Made by a program: the position numbers and the translations under genes
Assembly: GCA_001799695.1 (NCBI GenBank)
Contig: MGTY01000092.1
Location: 1-56,496 of the forward strand
DNA length: 56,496 nt
DNA from: Elusimicrobia bacterium GWA2_69_24
GTDB taxonomy: Bacteria > Elusimicrobiota > Elusimicrobia > UBA1565
Reading direction: 5' to 3'
Shown: piece after piece, positions 36,071-43,320 of the stretch
Layout of the letters: each line of letters starts with the position of its first letter
Position numbering within the stretch: the stretch's first letter is position 1
Notes under the pieces: model-generated
Databases searched by the model: none
What the model saw: only the letters and a program-made list of their open reading frames with translations
Told to the model about the DNA's origin: nothing

Positions 36071-36084
36071 TGTGCCCGGGCACA
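36071..36084. repeat. Palindrome TGTGCCCGGGCACA, copy 3
   Basis: The third exact copy of the 14-bp palindrome, located 19 nt after a GC-rich hairpin between convergent genes. The remainder of 36085-36258 shows nothing recognisable. Confidence 0.7.
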
Positions 36085-36258
36085 GTTCATGCGGGAAGTT
36101 TGCTGAGGCGCTAAAGCGCAGGCGAAGTCCCCGGGCGCCGGACTCCGTTTGGGCAGATTCACCAGCCCTGGCGACAGCACCATGTCGGCGCATCGCTGCT
36201 GCGGTTCCTCCGCACCTCCCAGGGGATGCGGTATCCGCCAGAGGCAGACGGGAATGAC

Positions 36259-37062
36259 TCAGCGCAGGAGGGGGACGGCTTTCTTCTCCTCGGCGGGCTC
36301 CGGGGCGTTCCGCTGTGCCGGGCCGGCTCCCGCGCCGGACGCGCGCGGCGCGGCTCCTTCGACCAGGAGGTCGAGCCGGTACCCGGAGCTCTCCGAACTG
36401 GTCCGGCGGCCGAAGGCGAGCGTCTCCTGGTTCTGGACCTGGAAGCTGCCGGACGGGGCGCCGGGCCGCGTGTATTCGAGCTGGTACTGCAGCTCCACGG
36501 CTCCCCGCGGGGTGACCGCGGGGAGTATGTTCATAATGAAGCCGAGTTTCCGGCCGCCCTGCGTGCGGCCATCCACGACGTTCCCTTGCGAACCCGGTCG
36601 GAGGACCTGCCGGCAGAGCACCTTTTCCCGGCCGCGGGAGAGCTCGGCGCTCACGCGGACGTTGGCCGAGCCCGAGGCGTCCCAGGCCGCCGGGGACTTT
36701 CCGGCGGCGTCCAGGCTCAGGTCGATCCGCCACCTCCCGCATTCGACGACGGTCAGGCCGCCGCCCGGGCGGATCGACAGCTGCCCCTGGGCCTGGATGA
36801 CCTGACCCGCGGCGCCGCGTCCCTGGGACAGCTCCAGCTGGTAAGAGAGATCGCTTCCGCCGAGGAGCACGTTGACGATCATGTCCCGCCGCGAGCCGTC
36901 CTTTCCGACGACCGGGCCCACGACGTTGGCCTGCCCTCCCTGGGGCAACTTGACGGTCTGGACGTAGGCGGTCTTCCCGTCGGACACCTTGACCCCGAGG
37001 AGATGCGTCTGCGCCGAGAGCGGGGCTGAGAGGAAAGCGGCCAGGCAGGGGAGGAGTATCAT
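36259..37062 (-). CDS. Secreted hypothetical protein, beta-rich
   Basis: 267 residues. A short signal peptide (MILLPCLAAFLSAPLSAQ) precedes two beta-rich halves that look like repeats of one another. The first includes MIVNVLLGGSDLSYQLELSQ; the second includes GFIMNILPAVTPRGAVELQYQLEYT. Both are preceded by a Gly/Asn/Val loop (QANVVGPVVGKDGSRRD and QGNVVDGRTQGGRKL). The C-terminus is a low-complexity Ala/Gly/Pro tail ending in charged residues. No family is recognised; the duplicated module suggests an extracytoplasmic binding or structural protein. The start at 37062 lies 6 nt after TATGCT. Confidence 0.7.
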   Translation of the reverse strand: MILLPCLAAFLSAPLSAQTHLLGVKVSDGKTAYVQTVKLPQGGQANVVGPVVGKDGSRRDMIVNVLLGGSDLSYQLELSQGRGAAGQVIQAQGQLSIRPGGGLTVVECGRWRIDLSLDAAGKSPAAWDASGSANVRVSAELSRGREKVLCRQVLRPGSQGNVVDGRTQGGRKLGFIMNILPAVTPRGAVELQYQLEYTRPGAPSGSFQVQNQETLAFGRRTSSESSGYRLDLLVEGAAPRASGAGAGPAQRNAPEPAEEKKAVPLLR

Positions 37063-37068
37063 GCCGCT

Positions 37069-37074
37069 AGCATA
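37069..37074 (-). promoter_or_regulatory. -10-like TATGCT, minus strand, leaderless spacing
   Basis: On the minus strand TATGCT ends 6 nt before the ATG at 37062. TTTGAC lies immediately upstream, too close to serve as a -35. Confidence 0.4.
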
Positions 37075-37129
37075 GTCAAAGCGCCTGGCGCACGCAAGGC
37101 CTGCCTCGACCCCAGCCGGCGCGGCTGGT

Positions 37130-37855
37130 TCAGCGGCGGCCGTCGTAGAAGATGTCGAGCCCGTCGCGGCTGCGCAGGGCTTTGGAGGGGGAGCGCAGGG
37201 CCACCCGCAGCATGGAGAGGAACTCGGCCGGGCCGTAGAGGTGCGCTTTGCGGCCGGAACTCAGATGCGCGCGCCGGGACAGGATGGCGAAGCCCAGGCC
37301 CCTCGTCCGCCCCCAGGCCTTGAGGGCCTGGCTCAGCCGGATCTCCTCGCCGGCGTAGAGCTCCTCGGGGAAGCCGCCCGTCTCGCGGAAGGCGTCCGCC
37401 CGGCAGAAGACGAAGGAGCCGGCGGCCCAGAGCAGGGTCCGGGAGATCAGGTTCCACGCGGTGACGACGGGGCGCCAATGCAGGGGGATGTCGTCGAATG
37501 CGATGACGCAGCCCCCGCCCGCGAGACGGCCGTTCTCCATCGCGTCCAGGGCTTCCCGCAGGGTCTCGGGATGGAGCAGGGAGTCCGCGTCGATGAAGAG
37601 GAACCAGTCCCCGGTCGCCTCCCGGGCGCCGGCGTTGCGGGCCCGGGAGATCTGGTTGTGCGGCTCGAAGACGGATTTCGCGCCTTCCTGCCGGGCGATG
37701 CGGGGGGTGGCGTCCGTGGAGTTGTTGTCGCAGACGATGAGCTCCACGGTCTCCGGGTCCAGGCCGCAGGCGGCCAGGGCGGCTTTGGCGCTCCTGATGC
37801 AGGCGGCCAGGCGCTTCTCCTCGTTGAACGCCGGGATGACGATGGACAGCTTCAT
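37130..37855 (-). CDS. Family 2 glycosyltransferase
   Basis: 241 residues, GT-A fold. Landmarks: LSIVIPAFNEEKRL at the N-terminus, VELIVCDNNSTDATP, ARNAGAREATGDWFLFIDADSLLHPE with the DxD-type metal site, a GSFVFCRADAFRETGGFPEELYAGEE acceptor-loop region, and a basic C-terminal tail. Cytoplasmic or membrane-associated; it would transfer a sugar from a nucleotide donor, perhaps to a lipid carrier used by the divergently transcribed TMTC-like protein. Three in-frame ATGs exist (37864, 37861, 37855). The last gives the canonical N-terminus MKLSIVIPAFNEE and lies 7 nt after TATCAT, so it is preferred. Confidence 0.88.
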   Translation of the reverse strand: MKLSIVIPAFNEEKRLAACIRSAKAALAACGLDPETVELIVCDNNSTDATPRIARQEGAKSVFEPHNQISRARNAGAREATGDWFLFIDADSLLHPETLREALDAMENGRLAGGGCVIAFDDIPLHWRPVVTAWNLISRTLLWAAGSFVFCRADAFRETGGFPEELYAGEEIRLSQALKAWGRTRGLGFAILSRRAHLSSGRKAHLYGPAEFLSMLRVALRSPSKALRSRDGLDIFYDGRR

Positions 37856-37862
37856 CCTCATC

Positions 37863-37886
37863 ATGATACCCGATTTTTCGTATTCT
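37863..37886. promoter_or_regulatory. Divergent -10 elements for the GT2 and TMTC-like genes
   Basis: Minus strand: TATCAT (37868-37863) ends 7 nt before the ATG at 37855. Plus strand: TATTCT (37881-37886) ends 7 nt before the GTG at 37894. The two genes start 38 bp apart with leaderless geometry on both sides. Confidence 0.45.
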
Positions 37887-37893
37887 CTCGGGA

Positions 37894-39840
37894 GTGGACC
37901 CGGACCGGCAGTTCTTCTCCGAGCGTCGTTTCGGACTCTGGGCGCCCGCCCTCCTGGGGGCGCTCATCGCGCTGGTGTACGGCCCCCTGACCTGGGCGCC
38001 GTTCATCTACGACGATTCCCTGCTCATCCTGCGCAATCCCCAGGTGGCCGGTCCCTGGACCGGCTGGCAGGACATCCTGCTCGCCACCTTCGGCCGCTCG
38101 GGGGAGTTCGAGCCCCTGGTGGTCCTGTTCCATCGCTTCCTTTATGGGCTGGCCGACGGCTCTCCGTTCTGGTATCGCGCCACGAGCCTGGTCTTGCATT
38201 GGCTGAACGCCTGGGCGCTCTGCGCCCTGTTCCGGCGCTTCCTCGGCGATTTCCGCCTGGCGTTCCTGGCCGCCCTGCTCTTCGCCCTGCACCCGGCCCA
38301 CGTGGACGCGCTGGCCCAATCCGTATCGAAGAAGCATCTGCTGGTGACCCTGTTCGCGGTACTGTCCCTGCTCGTCCAGCTCCGGACCGGGCTCCGCCCC
38401 GCGCTTCGGGCGGGGCTGTGCTGGCTCTGCACCGCCTTGGCGCTCGCCTGCAAGGAGACCGCCCTGCTCGTCCCGGCGCTGGCTTTCCTGGCCGCCTGGG
38501 CCGAGCGGGGGGACGCGCGGGCGGTCCTGCGGGAGGAGCGGTCTTTGCTCGCGGGGATGGTCGCGCTCTGCGCCGGCTATCTGATCTTCCGCGCGCTTTG
38601 GGTGCCCAGGCCCGCGCCCCTGCTGGAGGGCATCCAGTTCATCGGTTGGCTGCTGACCGTGATGAAGTGCCTGCTCTGGTACCTGGGTCATCTCGCTCTC
38701 CCGTGGGGATTGTGCTTCGAGTACACGCTGTCCCCGATTACGTCTCCCTTCAGTCTGCCTGCGCTGGGCGCGGCGGCGGGGGTCGGCGCTCTGGCGTTCC
38801 TCTTCCGGCGCCTGTACCGGAACGATCGTGTCGCCTGCTTCGGGCTCGCCTGGCTCGTACTGGGACTCGTCCCCTTTCTGGCGACGCTCCTCTACCCTTT
38901 CTTCAGCCTCGTGGCCAACCGCTACCTTTACCTCGCCTCGGCCGGCTTCGCCCTCCTGGCGGTCCGGCTGGCGCAGAAAGCGGCGGCGGGACGTCCGGGG
39001 GGGAAAGCGGCCATCCTCCTCGGCGGGATCTTCCTTCTGGCCCTGCCCTACGCCGCGGTCTCGGCCCGCCGGATGGGGCTGTTCGCCGACCCGCTGGCAT
39101 TCTGGTCCGAGACGGTCGCCTGCGCGCCGCTCAACCCCCGCGCCTGCGGGGCCTTCGGCGGGGTCCTGCTCGAGCGGCGTCTGTACGCGGACGCCGTGCG
39201 GGAACTGGAACGCGCGGTCGCCCTCGCGCCGGACTACGTGGAGGCCGCGCTCGACCTGGCCATGGCCTACGCGGGAGCCGGCAAGCCCGAGAAGGGCGTG
39301 GCCCTGCTCGAGAGCCGCCTCAAACCCCGGGCGGACAGCGCCGTATTGATCAACCTCGGAGTGCTGCTCATCGAGACCGGACGCCATCGCGAGGCTTTGG
39401 GCATACTCCAGCAGGCGGCCGCTCTCGAGCCGCGGGCCCTGGACATCCGGCTCAACCGCGGCTGGTGCGAGCTGGAGCTGGGCATGCTGGCGGAGGCGGA
39501 GGCGGACCTGTCGGCGGCCGCGGACGCGCCGGAGTACCGGGCCAAGGCCCTCCACGGGCTGGGCCGGATCGCGCTCCGCCGGGGGGACCGGGAGACCGCC
39601 GTGCGCCGTCTGGACGAGTCCTTCGCCCAGGATCCCCTGCAGTTGGATATCGTCTCCGAGCTGACCGGACTGCACCGGGACATGGGACGCAAGGACCGGG
39701 CCCGGGAGGTCCTCGAATTCACCTCCCGGCGCTTCGAACGGCTCAAGGGGGACGTCATGAAAGTCGACCAGGGCTCGCCTTCTATCCGGGAGATAGACGC
39801 CATCCTGGACCGGTTGCGCCGCGAATGGGAGTCTTTGTGA
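37894..39840 (+). CDS. TMTC-like membrane glycosyltransferase with C-terminal TPR domain
   Basis: 648 residues from a GTG start. The N-terminal two thirds is a multi-pass GT-C-like region with features of the TMTC / O-mannosyltransferase-like group: FIYDDSLLILRNPQV near residue 40, HPAHVDALAQSVSKKHLL near 130, and NRYLYLASAGF near 345. From about 408 to 600 there are tetratricopeptide repeats (PDYVEAALDLAMAYAGAGKPEKGVALLE and similar). Predicted role: transfer of a sugar from a polyprenyl-phosphate donor to exported proteins, with the TPR region on one membrane face selecting substrates. The divergent GT2 gene may supply the lipid-linked donor. Its 3' end, GAGTCTTTGTGAGC, is repeated exactly before the permease gene, suggesting these two genes were once adjacent. 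Confidence 0.82.
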   Translation: MDPDRQFFSERRFGLWAPALLGALIALVYGPLTWAPFIYDDSLLILRNPQVAGPWTGWQDILLATFGRSGEFEPLVVLFHRFLYGLADGSPFWYRATSLVLHWLNAWALCALFRRFLGDFRLAFLAALLFALHPAHVDALAQSVSKKHLLVTLFAVLSLLVQLRTGLRPALRAGLCWLCTALALACKETALLVPALAFLAAWAERGDARAVLREERSLLAGMVALCAGYLIFRALWVPRPAPLLEGIQFIGWLLTVMKCLLWYLGHLALPWGLCFEYTLSPITSPFSLPALGAAAGVGALAFLFRRLYRNDRVACFGLAWLVLGLVPFLATLLYPFFSLVANRYLYLASAGFALLAVRLAQKAAAGRPGGKAAILLGGIFLLALPYAAVSARRMGLFADPLAFWSETVACAPLNPRACGAFGGVLLERRLYADAVRELERAVALAPDYVEAALDLAMAYAGAGKPEKGVALLESRLKPRADSAVLINLGVLLIETGRHREALGILQQAAALEPRALDIRLNRGWCELELGMLAEAEADLSAAADAPEYRAKALHGLGRIALRRGDRETAVRRLDESFAQDPLQLDIVSELTGLHRDMGRKDRAREVLEFTSRRFERLKGDVMKVDQGSPSIREIDAILDRLRREWESL

Positions 39841-39842
39841 GC
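39829..39842 (+). repeat. 14-bp direct repeat GAGTCTTTGTGAGC, left copy
   Basis: Identical to 41136-41149, and the two copies bracket the Fic gene. This copy spans the last codons and stop of the TMTC-like gene. Confidence 0.6.
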
Positions 39843-39903
39843 GCCGGGGCCGGGGCTGGATTTCGCAAAGTCGCAGTTGCCAGGAAGAAGGAGGAACGCT
39901 GAA

Positions 39904-40941
39904 ATGGGCTTTTCGCCTAAGTTCACTATCACCAACGCACTAACGGCCGCGCTCACAAAAATCGAGCGTGCGCGCGGATTCCTGGAGGCAGCCAAGCTCT
40001 CCGAGGACTGGATCTCCGAGATGCAGAACCGGGCCCTGGTCCTGGAAGCTCACCACACCACCCATATCGAAGGCACCCACCTGACCCTTGAGGAGTCCGA
40101 AAAGCTCCTCGCCGGAAAAAAAGTCCCCGGCGCCGACCCCGACGACGCCCGCGAACTGCTCAATTACCGTGAGGCCTTCGACCTCGTGACTGAATACCTC
40201 GACAACGGCGAACCCCTCACCGAGGCCCTGATCAGGGAAATCCACAAGCGCCTGGTCAAAGGGGTGCGCGGAGACAAGGCCTCCCCTGGCCAATACCGCA
40301 AAGGCCAGAACTACGTGGTCAACTCCAAAACCAAGCAGGTTATCTATACCCCGCCGCCCCCGGCCGAGGTCCCTGGGCTGATGGAGGATATGGTCAACTG
40401 GCTGAGATCAGAGCACGGCGTCAATCCGGTGCTCGAGGCGGGCATCGCCCAGTTCCAGATCGTCCACATCCATCCCTTTGATGACGGCAACGGTCGGACC
40501 TCGCGGCTGCTCTCGACCTTGTGCCTCTACCGCAAGGGCTACGACTTCAAGCGCCTCTTCACGATCAGCGAATACTACGACCGTGACCGGACCTCTTTCT
40601 ACAAGGCTGTCCAGGGCGTCCGGGAAAAGGGCATGGACATGACCGGTTGGCTCGAGTATTTCACGGACGGCCTGTCCACCCAGATGCGCGAGGTCCAGGA
40701 GCATGGCGAGCAGGTGATTAAGACCGATGTGCTGGTCCGCAAGCACGCCCTAAATGCCCGGCAGCGATTGCTGGTCCGGCTTGTCATGGAAAAGGGCGCC
40801 TTGACCATCCATGAGCTCGAAGGACTCTGCAAGGGAGTGCCTCGGCGAACCCTCCAAAGGGATCTGCAGGGCCTTGTCACAGCAGGACTGCTTGTCACGG
40901 AAGGCGCGACGGCGAAACTTAGATATCTGCTTAAGAAATAA
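39904..40941 (+). CDS. Fic family protein (class II-type self-inhibited) with C-terminal winged helix
   Basis: 345 residues. The Fic active-site motif is [12 protein letters not shown] with catalytic His190. The inhibitory motif (S/T)xxxE(G/N) is present near the N-terminus as T52-THI-E56-G57, marking a class II Fic enzyme that can block its own ATP site. The C-terminal 70 residues form a winged-helix-like domain ([26 protein letters not shown]). Fic proteins usually transfer AMP to a Tyr, Ser or Thr of a target protein. Target and any antitoxin are unknown; no antitoxin gene is adjacent. GGAGGAA lies 11 nt before the ATG. Composition is less GC-rich than the flanks. The gene is bracketed by a 14-bp direct repeat and followed by five TTGCGCCA repeats, so it looks imported. 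Confidence 0.92.
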   Translation: MGFSPKFTITNALTAALTKIERARGFLEAAKLSEDWISEMQNRALVLEAHHTTHIEGTHLTLEESEKLLAGKKVPGADPDDARELLNYREAFDLVTEYLDNGEPLTEALIREIHKRLVKGVRGDKASPGQYRKGQNYVVNSKTKQVIYTPPPPAEVPGLMEDMVNWLRSEHGVNPVLEAGIAQFQIVHIHPFDDGNGRTSRLLSTLCLYRKGYDFKRLFTISEYYDRDRTSFYKAVQGVREKGMDMTGWLEYFTDGLSTQMREVQEHGEQVIKTDVLVRKHALNARQRLLVRLVMEKGALTIHELEGLCKGVPRRTLQRDLQGLVTAGLLVTEGATAKLRYLLKK

Positions 40942-40949
40942 ATGGAATC

Positions 40950-41003
40950 TTGCGCCATTCTTGCGCCACATCTTGCGCCAAACTCGCGCCAAGTCTTGCG
41001 CCA
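40950..41003 (+). repeat. Array of five TTGCGCCA octamers spaced 11-12 bp
   Basis: TTGCGCCA starts at 40950, 40961, 40973 and 40996, with TCGCGCCA at 40984. The steps of 11, 12, 11 and 12 bp put every copy on roughly the same DNA face. The array begins 9 nt after the Fic stop codon. The spacing is not a multiple of three, so it is not a coding repeat. Confidence 0.8.
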
Positions 41004-41105
41004 CCTGCAACCTCCGTTGGGCCAACCTTCAATCATTACTTGGCTGTTCTCCGGTCGAACCATTAAGCCGGGCTTAATCCCCGCCATCCGGGCCATTTCA
41101 TGATA

Positions 41106-41111
41106 TATCAT
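41106..41111 (+). promoter_or_regulatory. -10-like TATCAT within the palindrome ATGATATATCAT
   Basis: The palindrome at 41100-41111 is identical to that at 32780. TATCAT ends 6 nt before the GTG of a nine-codon ORF (41118-41147) whose stop overlaps the permease start as GTGA, and 32 nt before the permease GTG itself. Confidence 0.4.
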
Positions 41112-41117
41112 AGCCCC

Positions 41118-41147
41118 GTGGCCGAGATCCCAAGAGAGTCTTTGTGA
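41118..41147 (+). CDS. Possible nine-codon leader ORF before the permease
   Basis: GTG-initiated frame encoding M-A-E-I-P-R-E-S-L, ending with TGA that overlaps the permease GTG. Its last codons (R-E-S-L-stop region) match the end of the TMTC-like gene, as expected if this is a remnant duplicated during Fic insertion. It may still work by translational coupling because a leaderless start lies 6 nt after TATCAT. Weak candidate. Confidence 0.25.
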   Translation: MAEIPRESL

Positions 41148-41149
41148 GC
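41136..41149 (+). repeat. 14-bp direct repeat GAGTCTTTGTGAGC, right copy
   Basis: Matches 39829-39842 exactly. This copy contains the GTG start of the permease. Similarity continues weakly downstream (CCG ... CCGGGGC). Confidence 0.6.
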
Positions 41150-42391
41150 TCCGCTCCGGGGCGGGTCCTGGGGCTGTTCGACCTGACTTGCCTGGGGGTC
41201 AACGCGATAGTCGGGACAAGCATCTTCCTGTTCCCGGGACTGCTGGCGGGGCACCTGGGGCCGGCATCGCCCGCGGCCTTCATCCTCACGGGGCTGCTGC
41301 TTTTGCCGGTCGCGCTCTGCTATGCGGACGCCGCCTCGCGCTTCGACCGACCCGGGGGCCCCTACCTCTACGCCGACGCGGCCTTCGGGGAATGGGCGGG
41401 CTACGGGGTCGGGTGGATGTGCTGGTCGGCCGAGATATTCAGCTGGGCCGCCGTGGCGAGCGGGCTCTGCGCGTACCTGGGCTATTTCTCGGGATTCTGG
41501 ACGGAGCCCGCGACGGTGAAGGTCACGGCGGCCGGGGTCATCCTCGCGATGGGGGCCTTGAATTATCGGGGAGTCCGCCTGGGCGCCTGGACCACCAACG
41601 TCTTCACCTTGGCCAAGCTCATCCCCTTGTCGGCTTTCGTCCTGATCGGGCTCTTCCACGTCCGCGCCGCCAATTTCTCCCCGCTCGCTCCCTTCGGTTG
41701 GGCTCCGCTGGGGAAGGCGTGCTTCCTGGCGTTCTTCGCCTTCTCGGGGTTCGAAGTGGTCCCGGTGCCCGCGGGGGAGGTGGAATCGCCGCAGAAGAAC
41801 GTTCCGCGCGCGGTGGTGGCGTCCCTCTGCATCGCGGCGGTGCTCTATGCCCTGATCCAGTTCACGGCCGTCGGGGTGCTGCCGACCCTGGCGGCATCCG
41901 AGCGCCCGCTGGCCGCCGCGGCCGCGCTGTTCCTGGGGCCGCTGGGAGCCTCCTTCATCGCCGTGGGCGCCGTGCTGTCCACGCTGGGCTTCAACGCGGG
42001 CTGCGCCCTGGGGGGGCCGCGCTATCTCGTGGCCCTGGCCCAGGACCGGCATCTGCCCCGGTGGTTCGCCTTCGTCCATCCTAAGTTCGGGACGCCGCAC
42101 CGGGCGGTCGCGGCCACCGCGCTCCTCTCCGTGGCCGCCGCGCTGGCCTTCGACTTCAGCAAGCTGGTGGATTTCTCCATCGTGGTCATCTGCGTCCAGT
42201 ACGCGGGCACCTGCGTGGCGGCGCCCATCATCGCCCGCAGGCGCGACGCCGTCGGCTGGCTGCTCCCGCTCTGCGGGATCGGCGCGACGTTGTGGTTGGG
42301 CAGCCAGGCCGGAGCCGGCGAACTGGTCTGGGCTCTGTCCTTGCTTGCGCTGGGATACTTCCTTAAAGTAGTCTTTCGCAACAAGACATGA
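41144..42391 (+). CDS. APC superfamily amino acid permease
   Basis: 415 residues, twelve-helix pattern, GTG start. Typical APC sequence: the first helix carries LGVNAIVGTSIFLFPG (the GxGxxxG-like unwound helix 1 that binds the substrate amine), followed by YADAASRFDRPGGPYLYADAAFGEWAGYGVGW and later FAFSGFEVVPVPAGEVESPQKNVPRAVV in helix 6 and its loop. It imports or exchanges an amino acid or related amine; specificity is not predictable. The stop overlaps the ABC ATPase start (ATGA). The start region is preceded by a probable TMTC-gene remnant, suggesting the permease was once translationally coupled to that gene. Confidence 0.9.
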   Translation: MSSAPGRVLGLFDLTCLGVNAIVGTSIFLFPGLLAGHLGPASPAAFILTGLLLLPVALCYADAASRFDRPGGPYLYADAAFGEWAGYGVGWMCWSAEIFSWAAVASGLCAYLGYFSGFWTEPATVKVTAAGVILAMGALNYRGVRLGAWTTNVFTLAKLIPLSAFVLIGLFHVRAANFSPLAPFGWAPLGKACFLAFFAFSGFEVVPVPAGEVESPQKNVPRAVVASLCIAAVLYALIQFTAVGVLPTLAASERPLAAAAALFLGPLGASFIAVGAVLSTLGFNAGCALGGPRYLVALAQDRHLPRWFAFVHPKFGTPHRAVAATALLSVAAALAFDFSKLVDFSIVVICVQYAGTCVAAPIIARRRDAVGWLLPLCGIGATLWLGSQAGAGELVWALSLLALGYFLKVVFRNKT

Positions 42392-43320
42392 GCGGAGTCA
42401 TCGAGGCGGAGGGGCTGCGTCGGGAGTTCGGCGACACGGTGGCGGTCAGCGACGTGACCTTCACGGTGGAGGACGGGGCGGTCTTCGCCCTCGTGGGGCC
42501 CAACGGCGCGGGCAAGACCACCCTCCTTAAGATGCTCGCCGCCCTCCTCGAGCCGACCGCGGGCACGGCGCGCGTCTGCGGCCACGACATCCAGGACGCG
42601 CCCCGGGAAGTGCACGCCTGCCTGGGCTTCCTCACCGATTTCGGCGGCCTCTACGAGAACCTGGCGGTCCGGGAATACCTGCGCTACTTCCACATGGCCT
42701 ATCGCCTGCCGGCCGGGACCCGGAGCCAGCGCATCGACGAGGTGCTGTCGCTGGTGGGGCTCACCACGCAGGCGGATTCCGCCATCGACACCCTCTCGCG
42801 GGGCATGCGGCAGAAGCTCTCGCTGGCCCGGACCCTCCTGCACGACCCGAGGCTCCTCCTGTTGGATGAGCCGGCCTCCGGCCTCGACCCCGGGGCGCGT
42901 CACGACATGCAGGGGCTCCTGCGCTCTTTGGCCCGCCGCGGCAAGACCATCATCGTCTCCTCCCATATCCTGGCCGAGCTCGAGGACTATTGCTCGCACG
43001 TGGCCATCCTCGACCACGGGTCGCTCATCTTCGCCGGTTCCCTGGAGGAGGCCCGGCGCTCGCTGGGCAAGGGACGGCGCGTCCGCCTGCGCGCGCTTTC
43101 CGGGATGGACGACGCGATCGGCATCCTGGGGGTGCGCAAAGGGGTGGGGGATGTGCAGCGCCTCGGCGACGAGGCCTCCTTCGAGTTCCAGGGCGACGAT
43201 GCGGCGGCCGCCGAGCTCCTGCGGGCGCTCGTGGAACGCGGGGTGGGGGTGGTCTCGTTCGCGGAGGCGGCCGGGACCATTCAGGACAGCTATCTCTCGG
43301 TCATGGGGAGGAGGCCGTGA
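42388..43320 (+). CDS. ABC transporter ATP-binding protein
   Basis: 310 residues. Walker A is GPNGAGKTT (about residues 37-45), the signature is LSRGMRQKLSLA near 136, and Walker B is LLLLDEPASGLDP near 155-167, with a switch His in SSHILAELE. A C-terminal extension of about 80 residues (RRVRLRALSGMDDAI...) is common in ABC-2 type exporters. It energises the membrane protein encoded next, to which it is joined by a GTGA overlap. The substrate is not known; the arrangement resembles ABC-2 exporters of glycolipids, peptides or antibiotics. Confidence 0.93.
   Translation: MSGVIEAEGLRREFGDTVAVSDVTFTVEDGAVFALVGPNGAGKTTLLKMLAALLEPTAGTARVCGHDIQDAPREVHACLGFLTDFGGLYENLAVREYLRYFHMAYRLPAGTRSQRIDEVLSLVGLTTQADSAIDTLSRGMRQKLSLARTLLHDPRLLLLDEPASGLDPGARHDMQGLLRSLARRGKTIIVSSHILAELEDYCSHVAILDHGSLIFAGSLEEARRSLGKGRRVRLRALSGMDDAIGILGVRKGVGDVQRLGDEASFEFQGDDAAAAELLRALVERGVGVVSFAEAAGTIQDSYLSVMGRRP

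Noticed and set aside
34764-36257. A 497-codon plus-strand frame overlapping the MFS gene
   Set aside because: Arg/Gly/Pro-rich shadow with no membrane pattern, whereas the MFS frame shows motif A and twelve helices.
40599-41111. A 170-codon minus-strand frame opposite the end of the Fic gene
   Set aside because: It reads through the Fic coding region and the TTGCGCCA array, giving a repetitive, featureless product; the Fic frame is well supported.
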